This document shows, piece by piece, positions 1-9,942 of a stretch of 64,000 nt of DNA. The stretch lies in contig NZ_OEST01000009.1 in the NCBI RefSeq assembly GCF_900241005.1, forward strand, positions 31,522 through 95,521, given 5' to 3'. The position numbers and the translations under genes are program-made. This DNA is from Bacteroides cutis (GTDB lineage: Bacteria > Bacteroidota > Bacteroidia > Bacteroidales > Bacteroidaceae). Below the pieces are notes generated by a model. It was given only the letters and a program-made list of their open reading frames with translations. It was not told where the DNA came from and ran no database searches. Every line of letters starts with the position of its first letter. The stretch's first letter is position 1.

Positions 1-69
1 GGTTATGTACTTTTCATATCCCTTGTTTGTAACGAATTGCTTATTGTATTCAAGAATATCTTCTATCAT
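1..69 (-). CDS. N-terminus of probable beta-carbonic anhydrase (cut by window edge)
   Basis: Reading leftward from an ATG at 69-67, 23 codons are open to the window edge and begin MIEDILEYNKQFVTNKGYEK. From memory this resembles the N-terminus of beta-class carbonic anhydrases of Bacteroides; the zinc-binding CxD part would lie outside the window. An AGGA-type ribosome site lies just before the ATG, and a TATTTTTG -7 element (complement of 101-108) lies about 30 nt upstream. This supports a real gene start. The family call rests on 23 residues only. Confidence 0.5.
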   Translation of the reverse strand, partial: MIEDILEYNKQFVTNKGYEKYIT

Positions 70-100
70 AACTTCCTGAGGAATTAAAGTTCTATACTTA

Positions 101-108
101 CAAAAATA
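101..108 (-). promoter_or_regulatory. Bacteroidetes -7 element for the gene at 1-69
   Basis: The complement of 101-108 reads TATTTTTG, a full match to the Bacteroidetes TAnnTTTG -7 box. It is placed so that transcription would start roughly 20-30 nt before the ATG at 69. No TTTG -33 box stands at 19-21 bp, so only half of the promoter is recognisable. Confidence 0.4.
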
Positions 109-152
109 GAAAATCTCTGCGAGACTCTATCATCTTTACAATGAAAAGTCGG

Positions 153-191
153 AAAAAAACAATGCGCTTCCTATGAAGTGAGCGCATTGTT
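153..191 (-). terminator. Intrinsic terminator of the PUL operon
   Basis: An 11-bp perfect stem (AACAATGCGCT at 158-168 with AGCGCATTGTT at 181-191) closes a 12-nt loop. In the leftward transcript it is followed by a run of seven U. It lies 13 bases after the stop of the M60 peptidase gene and separates it from the gene at the left edge. Confidence 0.85.
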
Positions 192-203
192 CTTTTAAAC
201 CTT

Positions 204-3059
204 TTATTTAATTTCTATCCGGGTTCCATCCGCTTGTACAGCATAAAAACCTGCACCTTCCAAATCAATGCCATCAGGAACGGCAAAATTGAAGAAGTTA
301 GAGAAATAAAGTATCTTGCCATTCTTGCGTAATTCAAAAGCTACTGCCTCATCTCCATTAGCCACCGTGAAAGCACGACCGGAACGGCTACAGGTAATAG
401 TTTTCGTTATCTTCACATTATTCTGGAACTGTGTATAATAGCCAACATCCCCCACCCGATAATTATCAATTCCCACATCTCCATTCTTTCGGTCTTCCAA
501 GTAATAGAAAGCATGTTTAGGAGCAGGGAACTTCGCCATGTAATTCTTGGCAGTTTCTATCATAGGCTCTGATACACGGTAAGTCCACGTACCATATTGT
601 TCTATCGTTTCATCCACCGGCTCGAAGAAACCCCACATTTCAAAAAATTCCGTCAGGTTTTCGTTGGCAGCCTTACTTGCCATCATGGCAAACTTCAATT
701 GCCCTTCACCCGGATCACTCTCTGAAATACGGTTTTCTCGCAACAGTTTGAATAAGGTCTGCCAGAAGTTTTTCTTATAACCACAACGATGATAGTAGTT
801 CCACAACTGCCAGTTCATACGCATATGTACTTCCGTATCCTCATTTTGGTGAGTAGCCGAACCCATGTTCCACCACGCCTGCTTATTGACGAAACGTGCG
901 GTTGCCAGTGCACTCAATTCACTACCACGAGAACAATACTTACCTAACTTATAAAGAATATAGTTGGAGAACAGGTTGTTTGATGATTCGGTAGAACCCG
1001 GCCAGTTGATGGCACGCTGATGAATATGCCCTATTTCGTGTGCAGGTCCCCATGCATTGTCTTTTGCTGCCATCACATTATCCTTCTGTAAAATATTATT
1101 CAAATAGGTATATACGAAAGCAATACGATAGCTCGATGCCCACATATAACTTCCCTCTGGAGAAATGGCAAACAAATGGTTATTCACCTGCGAAGGACGT
1201 ACATCTTCAATTCCCATCAGTTCCTGTTGCCACCCCACAATATCATCCCACAGGTTGATGGCAGACAGCATATCATAAGGTACGGCTTGCTTCATCTGTT
1301 CGCGGTGGAAAAAGAATATAATCCGTTCACCCCTCACGCAAAAATATTTATAAGTAGCTTTATCTATTAATTCCTTATATTTATCATTAGTCTTGTGACG
1401 TGCCAGATCAAAATATCCGCTCACCTGTCCGCTACCAAGCGGAATATGTATCTTAATGGGTTCCGCAACCGGATTTGCCGTATACATCATAAACAACATG
1501 CCTTTCTGAGAAAAGCCCACCTTGTTCACACCTTCTGTGAGGAAGCGCGTTTCTCCGCTGGCAGCAGTCTGCACATAGTTCTTCTGGCCGTCACTGGTAT
1601 TTTCTTCACCGATACATTGGATAGAAATAGTCTGTCCATGCGTGTCGCCCACCAGTACTATTACCGAGTCTCCCGCATTCACATAAATGCCTGTAGGGTT
1701 ATCCAGATTACTATATTGCTTAGTCATAAGTGTTTCCGCCCATTCTTCGACATTACTATAAGGTTTATAGCTTTGTAAACGGAATTCTTTCTCCCATTCG
1801 TCATAAGTATTGTTCTTCAACTGTACGGCAATGTTGGCGAAATATCCCGGCAAGGCATTAATGGCATTGTCGGTAACATCGGTTCTCAGTTCACTGCAGG
1901 TAAGGTCAGTGAAGACCGTCAATAACTGTTTATCCAGCTTCTTATCGGTATTCTTTTGGTAAAATTCCATTTCACTGCAACTCACATAGTCGCCCAAACC
2001 GGATTTCACAGTAAACTTAATCTTGGTCACCTTCTGTAAAGTCTGCCCGAAATCCACACGGCTGGGCGCGTTCTGCATCTTGAAGTCAAATGAACCGAGA
2101 AGTTTGTAATCCGGTGCATCAGCTGTAGCAGTATAAATATCCAACTCTCCGAAATTACCGTTTCCGCTACGCGAATAATAAACAATATAATCTAAATCGG
2201 GGTTCTGATCGAAGAAATATTCCAATGTAACCGGGAAATTAGCACTAGTTCCCCAAGGAGAGTGATACATTATATGGTCCTCATTACCAATCTTTCCGTC
2301 AAAAGTATTCTCAATACCCTGTCCGTTCTGATGCTCACTGTCTTTGCCACCGGTAGGTACTATCTTCAAATCCCCCTCCAGTACCACATCATCCAAGCTC
2401 GAAGCCTTGGCATCCTGAGTCACCACACAAGTAGCCTTTATATTTTCGTCCTCGGAATAAGTATAGGTGAAAGTAGCTGTACGAGTAGTATAATCCGGAT
2501 TGGCTTCTACCTGGTAAGTGTAATTTTTATCCGTCAAAGCACGTGTTATAGGCACTTCCTTTATCCATTCACTATTATCAGACTTATGTACAGTGTATTC
2601 TATGTTAGAAGTAATCGTGATAGAGAATGTACCACCTATAGCCGGTAGCTCGGCAGTCGGTGCGGTTTTGACCAATATAGCTGGTCCATAACCCAATTGA
2701 CGTACCTTGATGGCATAGTTTCCCTCTACCGATGTCACGGTAACAGTAGCATTCCTTATATCCGGTTCCTCGCTTGCCTTCACAGCCAGCAAAATTTCCA
2801 TATCACCCATATCAGAGGTACTTTTGGTCACAGGGCACCAGTCGGCATCGGACTTCACATCCCATAAACCACTTCCCAAATTGGTCTTTATGGGAATAAC
2901 TACAGAAGAAGATTTCGCATCAAAATCCTGTTGGAGATACTCCTCGGCAATGGTAAAAAAAGGCTCTTCCCATTTTTCCGAATCACTGTTACTACACGCT
3001 GTAAGGGCAAATAGTACCCCGCAAAAGCAGAATATTGTTGAATAAAACAGCTTTATCAT
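204..3059 (-). CDS. M60-like (enhancin-type) zinc metallopeptidase lipoprotein with BACON and discoidin-like domains
   Basis: The protein has 951 residues. A signal peptide ends in the lipobox LTAC (Cys22), so it is a surface or periplasmic lipoprotein. After it come BACON-like beta domains (about 30-220; note SDADWCPV), then an F5/8C-like carbohydrate-binding region (about 235-370). The catalytic part carries HEIGH (His674, Glu675, His678) with a downstream Glu691, which fits the M60-like signature HExxH-x(8-28)-E. Members of this family in gut commensals act on mucin-type glycoproteins; BACON and F5/8C modules are thought to hold the enzyme on its glycan-bearing substrate. It is the last gene of the operon, separated from the DUF1735 gene by a 203-bp gap with a strong hairpin. 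The exact substrate cannot be read from sequence. Confidence 0.92.
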   Translation of the reverse strand: MIKLFYSTIFCFCGVLFALTACSNSDSEKWEEPFFTIAEEYLQQDFDAKSSSVVIPIKTNLGSGLWDVKSDADWCPVTKSTSDMGDMEILLAVKASEEPDIRNATVTVTSVEGNYAIKVRQLGYGPAILVKTAPTAELPAIGGTFSITITSNIEYTVHKSDNSEWIKEVPITRALTDKNYTYQVEANPDYTTRTATFTYTYSEDENIKATCVVTQDAKASSLDDVVLEGDLKIVPTGGKDSEHQNGQGIENTFDGKIGNEDHIMYHSPWGTSANFPVTLEYFFDQNPDLDYIVYYSRSGNGNFGELDIYTATADAPDYKLLGSFDFKMQNAPSRVDFGQTLQKVTKIKFTVKSGLGDYVSCSEMEFYQKNTDKKLDKQLLTVFTDLTCSELRTDVTDNAINALPGYFANIAVQLKNNTYDEWEKEFRLQSYKPYSNVEEWAETLMTKQYSNLDNPTGIYVNAGDSVIVLVGDTHGQTISIQCIGEENTSDGQKNYVQTAASGETRFLTEGVNKVGFSQKGMLFMMYTANPVAEPIKIHIPLGSGQVSGYFDLARHKTNDKYKELIDKATYKYFCVRGERIIFFFHREQMKQAVPYDMLSAINLWDDIVGWQQELMGIEDVRPSQVNNHLFAISPEGSYMWASSYRIAFVYTYLNNILQKDNVMAAKDNAWGPAHEIGHIHQRAINWPGSTESSNNLFSNYILYKLGKYCSRGSELSALATARFVNKQAWWNMGSATHQNEDTEVHMRMNWQLWNYYHRCGYKKNFWQTLFKLLRENRISESDPGEGQLKFAMMASKAANENLTEFFEMWGFFEPVDETIEQYGTWTYRVSEPMIETAKNYMAKFPAPKHAFYYLEDRKNGDVGIDNYRVGDVGYYTQFQNNVKITKTITCSRSGRAFTVANGDEAVAFELRKNGKILYFSNFFNFAVPDGIDLEGAGFYAVQADGTRIEIK

Positions 3060-3146
3060 TATCAGGTATTAATTTAAAGTTAAAAAAAGAAAGAGAGAGG
3101 AATTATTTTCAAAATACTCCACTCTCCTCCACATGATTAATTTACT

Positions 3147-3245
3147 CCGGAATGCCTGTTTGAGGGGGACGGTACGTTACCTCCGTCCCCCGAAATAAAG
3201 GTTAGAAGATTTGTTTCAGTTATTAAGAGAGAGATAACATTCCGG
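3147..3245 (-). promoter_or_regulatory. Nested intercistronic hairpin between DUF1735 and M60 genes
   Basis: A perfect 9-bp G/C stem (GGGGGACGG at 3164-3172, CCGTCCCCC at 3183-3191) sits inside a second perfect dyad (CCGGAATG at 3147-3154, CATTCCGG at 3238-3245). No U-run follows in the leftward transcript. A processing or mRNA-stabilising element is therefore more likely than a simple terminator. Confidence 0.55.
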
Positions 3246-3262
3246 TAAAGTTAGAGAACTCA

Positions 3263-4636
3263 TCATTTTCCATAGATTTTCATTTCACCGCAGTTCCAGT
3301 AAGAACCAGTAAGGCAATTACCGGCTTTACTCTTCGTAACCGCAACACGAACATAAGTGAAAGATGTTCCTGAAGAGAATACTCCGGAAGCATACTCTTC
3401 GTCACCTTTCGTCAACGTTGAGGTCGCAGTACCTAATTTGGTCCATGTACTACCATCATTTCCTACATAAATATCGGTAGATACAGGTGCACCATTCGCA
3501 TTTTCAAAGCGTGTCCAAAGGTTATAAGCAAAGTGATTGATGGCACTGTTCAGATGGAAGTCGATGTATTGTCCATAAACAGGATCAAAAACAGAACCAG
3601 AATAATTACCATGCCAATGTTTATTGGAAGCCCTACCATCGAACAAACCGGTCAAACCTGTACCGTCACCCTCGACTGTTGCATTAGAAGACAACATATC
3701 CAACGACAAGTTTATTTCATTCAATGAACTTCTCAGTACCGTATAATTTACACCTACAATGCATGTGGCACTTACGGCATCTATCTCAAAGTTTTCATTG
3801 GAAATACTCTTGATACGTAATGGTAACGCCTGACGTCCCCAGGACAATTTAGATTTATCAATAGAGATATTGACTGTTGCCGAATTTGTACCGGCGGTAA
3901 ATGCAGCCGCTTCTATTTTATAAGCTCCTTGTGTCAACATATTCAGACTCTCGGCATTATCTGTATTATATTGCGTCAATACATCTTCGTCTACTTCAAC
4001 TACAAAATCAAAGTTCCACTGATTATTTATTGGCATTACAACTTTCTGTTGAATCGTAACAGTACCACTATTATCGGTGATATCCTCAGTCGCAATATAC
4101 CCAGTATTTTCAAAACCGATAGTCGGTGTCAAAACCTTCACAACATGGAGAAAAGCATATTTCTTTTCCGCATTTATCGAATCGGGACTATTCACCAGTT
4201 CAAAAGGGATTACAAAGGTACTATTTTCATCCAGATAGTTTTCTACACTTTCCGGTGAAATAGACACATCTACCGTCTTATACAAGTCGGATGTACCAAA
4301 GTTCAAATCGGATGTATCAATTGTATAACAATCTGCCGGAATCATCTTATAGTTAGTGCCTTCCGCAGCATTATAAGCGACCAATTCTGCATCGTCCATT
4401 ACTTTGGCACTCACACTGGTAGTAGCTCCCAATTCGGAACCCGCTTTAACGACTGCCAACCGGTAATTTGTTTCTTCCCCTGTCTTATATAGAGTCATAC
4501 TTATGGCACCACTATCCCTAAAGTAAAGAATTGTACTGAAATCACTCAGAAATTCATCTTTTCCATCCTCGCAGGCACTCTGTGTAAACAATAAAGACAC
4601 AGCCAAGAGGAGATAATAACATATATATTTTTTCAT
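3263..4636 (-). CDS. DUF1735 / discoidin-like surface lipoprotein of the PUL
   Basis: The protein has 457 residues with a lipobox QSAC (Cys22). The N-terminal half has the repeated beta pattern of DUF1735 proteins: two related stretches, each with tyrosine-containing loops followed by a valine-rich strand, at about 35-170 and 175-300. The C-terminal 150 residues resemble an F5/8 type C (discoidin) domain, with strands such as FDPVYGQYIDFHL and FTYVRVAVTKS. Such proteins sit next to SusD in many PULs and are thought to be surface glycan-binding proteins. It lies 50 bp downstream of susD in the same direction. No catalytic motif is visible. Confidence 0.82.
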   Translation of the reverse strand: MKKYICYYLLLAVSLLFTQSACEDGKDEFLSDFSTILYFRDSGAISMTLYKTGEETNYRLAVVKAGSELGATTSVSAKVMDDAELVAYNAAEGTNYKMIPADCYTIDTSDLNFGTSDLYKTVDVSISPESVENYLDENSTFVIPFELVNSPDSINAEKKYAFLHVVKVLTPTIGFENTGYIATEDITDNSGTVTIQQKVVMPINNQWNFDFVVEVDEDVLTQYNTDNAESLNMLTQGAYKIEAAAFTAGTNSATVNISIDKSKLSWGRQALPLRIKSISNENFEIDAVSATCIVGVNYTVLRSSLNEINLSLDMLSSNATVEGDGTGLTGLFDGRASNKHWHGNYSGSVFDPVYGQYIDFHLNSAINHFAYNLWTRFENANGAPVSTDIYVGNDGSTWTKLGTATSTLTKGDEEYASGVFSSGTSFTYVRVAVTKSKAGNCLTGSYWNCGEMKIYGK

Positions 4637-4686
4637 ATAAACTATTCGTTTATCGTTTGATTTAAATTCTTAAAATACCACTCCTA

Positions 4687-6594
4687 TTACCATCCATAGT
4701 TTTGCGTAAGCAACTTATTACGGTCCAACTCTCTTTGTGAGAACGGATAGAGGTAATGATTCTTCTTGAACACACGGGTTTCAAAAACAGTACGTTCCCA
4801 GTAACCGTCCGGAGTTACAGAAGTATCACCTGCCGGCTGAGGAAAACTTGTATTCATGCCATACATAGGACCACCATCTGTTTCCTCGGCAATCATCCAC
4901 GTACGAGTATCAAAGTAGCGATGGCTTTCAAAAGCAAGTTCCACACGGCGTTCCTTACGGCAAAGCTCTATCAATTCGTCAGCAGTGGCGTTGGGATAAA
5001 TATCGGTAATAGGATCCAATCCGACACGGTCACGTAAGTCGGCCCATACTTCCAGTGCTTTGGCGCGATATCCATCGGGTAAGGCAACTCCTCTCTTCTC
5101 GCATTCAAACACGGCTTCTATGAAATTCAGATACATTTCCGCCAAACGGAATACAGGGAAAGTAACATTACCCCAAGTTCCGGAAGTAGAATTCAGTTTA
5201 TGATCATAGAAACGGTTAATCAAATATCCACTCTTTGTAAAGTCGTGGCTCTTGTTTCCATTTCCACCTTTAGCAAAAGAAGTAACTGCCCAACCATCGG
5301 GATATGCCCATCCGGTACCACCAAAAAATACTGATACATAAAAGCGCGGCTCACGATCTTTATACATATTAGGCGCATTGATAGCAAAATCACCGTAAGC
5401 ACTCCATCCATGCAAAGGATATGTCCAATCGCTTTTTTGTAATTCCGTTTCCGCATTGTACCCCGATTGCGGATCAACGATAGGAGTACCGTCCGCCTCA
5501 TACCCTGTGATGGGATAACGTCCGTTACTCATGGCGTAAGCATCCACTTGTTGTTGCGTAGGTCCAACTGCACCATAAGCGGTTCCCGGTACACTGGTCG
5601 GTGTTACATTTACCGCCAGATAGAAACGATTTTTATATCCATCCGTCCAAATCAGTTCATCATTCCAAAGCTCACCCAGTATACCGTTATAATTTTCATA
5701 AGGATCATTGTTTTTAGACCGGTACAGTTTATAGTTAGGCATATCTATCACCTTTTTAGCAGCTTTAGCCGCTTCGAGCCACTTGTTGGCATCATAAGTT
5801 TGCGGGAAAAGGTTGACACCTGACAATTCCGGAAAATCGGCAGTCACCGGATTTTTCACACCGCTGTAAAGTGTGTTACCATTGAACAAATCACGGGCAG
5901 AATAAAGTAACAGACGGGAAATCACCGCATAACAAGTTCCTTTCGTAGCCAATCCATATTCAGCAGCTTCAAACTGTGTTTTCACAGCATCGCTCTCGGC
6001 ACAAGCCGTCATTTCGCTTACTACATAATCCACACATTCATCCCAAGTGTTACGCGGGCGATATAAATCTTCCGTACTAGCCGTAAAGTCAAGCAATTCA
6101 TCACCCAGCAAGAATACAGGTCCATAATCACGCATCATACAGAAATAATAGAAAGCGCGGGCAAATTTCGCCTGATAATAATACATGTCCAAATCCGCCT
6201 TGTTTGCCAAAGGATCGGAACAAGAATATACATTCTGCATGAAGATATTACATTCACGAATACCTTTATAATAACTGGCCATTTTATAATAAGGAACATT
6301 AGAAGCATTCCATGATCCAAAATTAATGTAACGATACTGGCGGTCATAAGCGATGGTACACTCATCCGAAGCTCCTAAATAAGGATCGTAGTCACCACAA
6401 TACGTACTACGGGGTTGAGGTAAGAACGACATAGCGTTCAACCAATATTGCTTAACCGTATTTCTTGACTGCCATATCTTCTCAAAAGTCATTTTCTCAT
6501 CTTCCTGCCTATCCAGAAAATCATCGCAAGAAGAAAGTATGAAGCTTCCGGCAGCGAAACATAAAAGCAAAAGGGATTTTATTTGAGTTTTCAT
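4687..6594 (-). CDS. SusD/RagB-family nutrient-binding outer-membrane lipoprotein
   Basis: The protein has 635 residues with a lipobox SSC (Cys23) followed by DDFLDRQ, the usual start of SusD mature proteins. The N-terminal helical part carries the motif ARAFYYFCMMRDYGPV (about residue 145), and the C-terminal part carries FPVFRLAEMYLNFIEA and the ELCRKERRVELAFESHRYFD signature of the SusD/RagB family. It acts as the lid on the partner SusC barrel. The gene is 22 bp downstream of susC, so the two are almost certainly cotranscribed. Its sequence does not reveal the ligand; the linked M60 peptidase suggests a glycoprotein glycan or glycopeptide. Confidence 0.96.
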   Translation of the reverse strand: MKTQIKSLLLLCFAAGSFILSSCDDFLDRQEDEKMTFEKIWQSRNTVKQYWLNAMSFLPQPRSTYCGDYDPYLGASDECTIAYDRQYRYINFGSWNASNVPYYKMASYYKGIRECNIFMQNVYSCSDPLANKADLDMYYYQAKFARAFYYFCMMRDYGPVFLLGDELLDFTASTEDLYRPRNTWDECVDYVVSEMTACAESDAVKTQFEAAEYGLATKGTCYAVISRLLLYSARDLFNGNTLYSGVKNPVTADFPELSGVNLFPQTYDANKWLEAAKAAKKVIDMPNYKLYRSKNNDPYENYNGILGELWNDELIWTDGYKNRFYLAVNVTPTSVPGTAYGAVGPTQQQVDAYAMSNGRYPITGYEADGTPIVDPQSGYNAETELQKSDWTYPLHGWSAYGDFAINAPNMYKDREPRFYVSVFFGGTGWAYPDGWAVTSFAKGGNGNKSHDFTKSGYLINRFYDHKLNSTSGTWGNVTFPVFRLAEMYLNFIEAVFECEKRGVALPDGYRAKALEVWADLRDRVGLDPITDIYPNATADELIELCRKERRVELAFESHRYFDTRTWMIAEETDGGPMYGMNTSFPQPAGDTSVTPDGYWERTVFETRVFKKNHYLYPFSQRELDRNKLLTQNYGW

Positions 6595-6616
6595 AAAATT
6601 CTTATTTAATTAAAGT

Positions 6617-9600
6617 TTAGAAATTAGCATTGAACCCTACGGAGAATACACGATTGAGCGGATATCCCGAACCATCGGCATAATTTTTATTCTTTTCAGG
6701 ATCCCACAGTTTGAACGGGCTGAATTCCAACAGATTGTTACCTGCCACATAAAAACGGAGTGCCTTAATGAAAGACTTTCCAAGTATACTCTTGGGCAAA
6801 GAATAACCTATTTCCAGACTCTTCAGACGCATGAACGAGCCGTCGCGTAACCACCAAGAAGAATCCTGGGAGTTATTGGAAGCACCCGGACCGCCACTAC
6901 CGCCGCTAAGCCGTGGATAAATGGCATTGGCATTCTGTTCCGCCGTATTGGTAGACATCCATACTTTACCATATATATCTGAGTTCAAAGCCCCACGTTC
7001 AGCATTACCTGACGAGAACGGACTACGGATAGACGAACCGTTCAAATAGAAGCTGGTACGAGCCACTCCCTGGAAGAACACATTAAAGTCCCAGCCTTTC
7101 CACTGGGCTGTTGCACCAAAGCCATAAGTAATTTCCGGTAAATTAGTATACCCCAAAGCTACTTTATCCAAATCATCGATTTTACCGTCACCATTTGTAT
7201 CCTGATACTTAATATCACCCACGCGATATTCACCGTAATTCTGAACAGGGCTGTTGGCAATTTCTTCTTCACTTTCAAATAATCCAAGAGCTACCAAACC
7301 GAAAGGTTGAAGATAACCGTCTGAACCGAAAGGCTTACCTATTTTATTTTGGTATTTATATTCCCAATCGGGCTCGTCATTATTCTTTAATTTGTTACGA
7401 TTGTAGGTAAAGTTTCCGCGGGCGGTAACCAATACGTCCTTAATCTGATGGGTATACTCAATGCTGGCATCAAATCCTTGATTTAATGTCTCTCCCACAT
7501 TAACGTAAGGAACAGTAGATATACCTACAATGGCAGGTAATCCGGCACGTTGCAAGAAGATACCGACACGTTCTTCACGGAAATAATCGGCCTGTACTTT
7601 CACCTTGTTAAATAAGGAAAATTCAACACCGGCATTCAGTTTCTTGGCTTCTTCCCAAGAGACTGTCAGATTTTCCACCTCACCGGTAATAAGGCTGCTA
7701 CCACCATTACCACCGGTATTACCATAGTTCCAACTACCTCCGGCCACAATACTCGACTCATAAGCCCATCTTCTGTTACCCCCGATATTATCGTTACCTA
7801 CCTTTCCGTAAGAACCTTTCAGCTTCAACATATCCACTACCTTAGTGACGGGTTCAAACCATTTTTCATTGGAAACCATCCACCCCAAAGCAAATGCCGG
7901 GAAAAAGCCGAAACGATGACCACGGGCAAAGTTTTCAGAACCATTGTAACCCATATTCACTTCTGCAAAATAAGTATCGCGGAAGGCATAAGTAAGACGG
8001 CCAGCTATACCTTGGTTCTTATAAGGTAATGCGGCATCGCTACTACCGGCCTGAGTTTTTGTATGGATTTTATGATTGTAAAGAAACAAAGCTCCCACAC
8101 GGTGCACGTCATTGAACAGACGGTTATAGTTCAACGAACCCTCTACGTAACGTGTCATGGTTCCATCACGTCCTATACCGAAAGCCAGATTTTCGCTACC
8201 GGTGTGTACAGGCACCTTAATACCATCCAGTTCATCATACCTCAAGGTACCGTCTTCATTACGTCCACGGGCATGATAGTAAGAGGAAGTCTTTGAGCGA
8301 CGTTGTATTGTTGTATTCCAAGCATCCCAAGAAAACTTGATATTGGCGGTCAATCCCTCCAACGGTTTCCACAACGCACCCAGATCCTGGGTAACACCGA
8401 TAAGAGACTGTGCAGAGTTCCAGAACTGTTCGCGATATCCGGAATGCACCAACAGATTCCAAGGATTAAAACCGGAGTCGGTAGAAGGTCCCGAAAGCGT
8501 ACCGTCAGAATATTCCACCGGATAAGCATTGGGTGAAGTCAGGAATGTGTATGACCAAATATCATTGTCATTGTCGCCGGCACCGGGGCCGAATGACTTC
8601 TCGTAAATATTCGCCAGATTGAAGTTCACCACCGTACTCTTAGTCAGGTTCAAGTCCACATTCGCACGGAAGTTGAATTTATTATAACGGATAGAAGAAT
8701 CGTAACCATAAATATTTCCGGCATTCTTGAAAATAGAACTTTCGTTGTAGAACGAACCGGAGATATAATACTTCACAATGTCGCTACCACCTGTAATATT
8801 CAATTTTACATTCTGATTGGCAGCCGTATTCTTGAACAAAGCATCAAACCAGTCTACATTAGGATAGAGATCCGGATCACTTCCATCACGATATTTCTGT
8901 ATTTCAGCCTGGGTATAATACTCTTTTCCGTAAGCCTCGTTATAAAGTTCAGCCCATTCTGCGGAACCCATCATTTGAGGTTTCTTGGTAGGCTGGGTAA
9001 AGCCGAATTCAGTACGCACATTAATCTGCGGTTTACCTACGGTACCTTTTTTGGTAGTAATCAATATAACGCCATTAGCACCGCGTACACCATATACAGC
9101 CGAAGCCGAAGCATCTTTCAGAATGGAGAAAGCAGCGATATCATCGGTATCCACCAAGTCAAGGTCACGTTCAATACCGTCTACCAGAACCAGAGGAGTG
9201 GTGGTTCCCGTGAAGGAAGATACACCTCGGATATAGAAATCGGCAGCACTGTTCTTGCCCGGTTCTCCCGAACGGCTCATAGAAACAATACCCGAAAGCT
9301 GTCCCGCCAGCGCATTTGAAATAGACGACCCCGGCACAGTCAACTTACTAACATCCAAAGTAGAGATAGCACCTACCACACTCTCTTTCTTTTGGCTACC
9401 ATAACCAACGACCACAACTTCATCCAGCACTTCCGTATCAGGCATCAGCGTAATGTTTATTTGCTTTTGATTATTAACAGCCACTTCTTGCTTCTTATAT
9501 CCGATATAAGAAAACTCCAATACGCCTCCTATACCTTCTATAGTAATACTATACTTACCGTTTATATCCGTAATAGCACCTGTAGTACTATTTTTCAGAT

Positions 9601-9811
9601 AAACAGTTGCTCCAATAGCCGGTTCATTAGTGTCACCAGTAATTACCGTACCGGTAATGGTCTGTTTCTTTTGCTGTTGCACTACTTCCACAGCATCCTT
9701 ATCTGTCACATTAGCAAGGACAGTGACAGGCGTAAAGAAAGAAAGGAGTAAAAATGTCATCAAAGCCTTTGGCCTTGAGCATCGTTGTCCACAAACAATT
9801 CGTAAATTCAT
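6617..9811 (-). CDS. SusC/RagA-family TonB-linked outer-membrane transporter
   Basis: The protein has 1064 residues. After the signal peptide comes a carboxypeptidase-regulatory-like domain (about 50-125; GTVITGDTNEPAIGATVYLK). A TonB-box-like EVVVVGYGSQKK and a plug domain with the family signature (SILKDASASAVYGVRGANGVILITTKKG, split here for length) follow, then the barrel, which ends with an aromatic C-terminus (VGFNANF). It imports the ligand captured by SusD, powered by TonB/ExbBD. It is the first gene of the four-gene operon. No FecR/sigma-interacting N-terminal extension and no sensor gene is present nearby, so the regulator is not evident. The 909-bp gap in front may hold a DNA switch. 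Confidence 0.97.
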   Translation of the reverse strand: MNLRIVCGQRCSRPKALMTFLLLSFFTPVTVLANVTDKDAVEVVQQQKKQTITGTVITGDTNEPAIGATVYLKNSTTGAITDINGKYSITIEGIGGVLEFSYIGYKKQEVAVNNQKQINITLMPDTEVLDEVVVVGYGSQKKESVVGAISTLDVSKLTVPGSSISNALAGQLSGIVSMSRSGEPGKNSAADFYIRGVSSFTGTTTPLVLVDGIERDLDLVDTDDIAAFSILKDASASAVYGVRGANGVILITTKKGTVGKPQINVRTEFGFTQPTKKPQMMGSAEWAELYNEAYGKEYYTQAEIQKYRDGSDPDLYPNVDWFDALFKNTAANQNVKLNITGGSDIVKYYISGSFYNESSIFKNAGNIYGYDSSIRYNKFNFRANVDLNLTKSTVVNFNLANIYEKSFGPGAGDNDNDIWSYTFLTSPNAYPVEYSDGTLSGPSTDSGFNPWNLLVHSGYREQFWNSAQSLIGVTQDLGALWKPLEGLTANIKFSWDAWNTTIQRRSKTSSYYHARGRNEDGTLRYDELDGIKVPVHTGSENLAFGIGRDGTMTRYVEGSLNYNRLFNDVHRVGALFLYNHKIHTKTQAGSSDAALPYKNQGIAGRLTYAFRDTYFAEVNMGYNGSENFARGHRFGFFPAFALGWMVSNEKWFEPVTKVVDMLKLKGSYGKVGNDNIGGNRRWAYESSIVAGGSWNYGNTGGNGGSSLITGEVENLTVSWEEAKKLNAGVEFSLFNKVKVQADYFREERVGIFLQRAGLPAIVGISTVPYVNVGETLNQGFDASIEYTHQIKDVLVTARGNFTYNRNKLKNNDEPDWEYKYQNKIGKPFGSDGYLQPFGLVALGLFESEEEIANSPVQNYGEYRVGDIKYQDTNGDGKIDDLDKVALGYTNLPEITYGFGATAQWKGWDFNVFFQGVARTSFYLNGSSIRSPFSSGNAERGALNSDIYGKVWMSTNTAEQNANAIYPRLSGGSGGPGASNNSQDSSWWLRDGSFMRLKSLEIGYSLPKSILGKSFIKALRFYVAGNNLLEFSPFKLWDPEKNKNYADGSGYPLNRVFSVGFNANF

Positions 9812-9923
9812 TTTAGGTCTGTTACATTAAATTAAACACATGTTTTAAGAAAAGATTTATTTTTCACAGTAAGAAAGCTCTTCATTCCATAAAATAATCA
9901 TCTCAAGGAAAGAGAAGACATTT

Positions 9924-9942
9924 AAGTTCTCTTGGAACTTAT
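9924..9942 (+). repeat. Left copy of 19-bp inverted repeat (recombination-site-like)
   Basis: AAGTTCTCTTGGAACTTAT is the exact reverse complement of 10591-10609. Each copy is itself a dyad: AAGTTC and GAACTT arms around the asymmetric 5-nt centre TCTTG. Two inverted binding arms with a short asymmetric core is the usual design of a site-specific recombinase crossover site, though a dimeric repressor operator could look the same. Confidence 0.7.
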
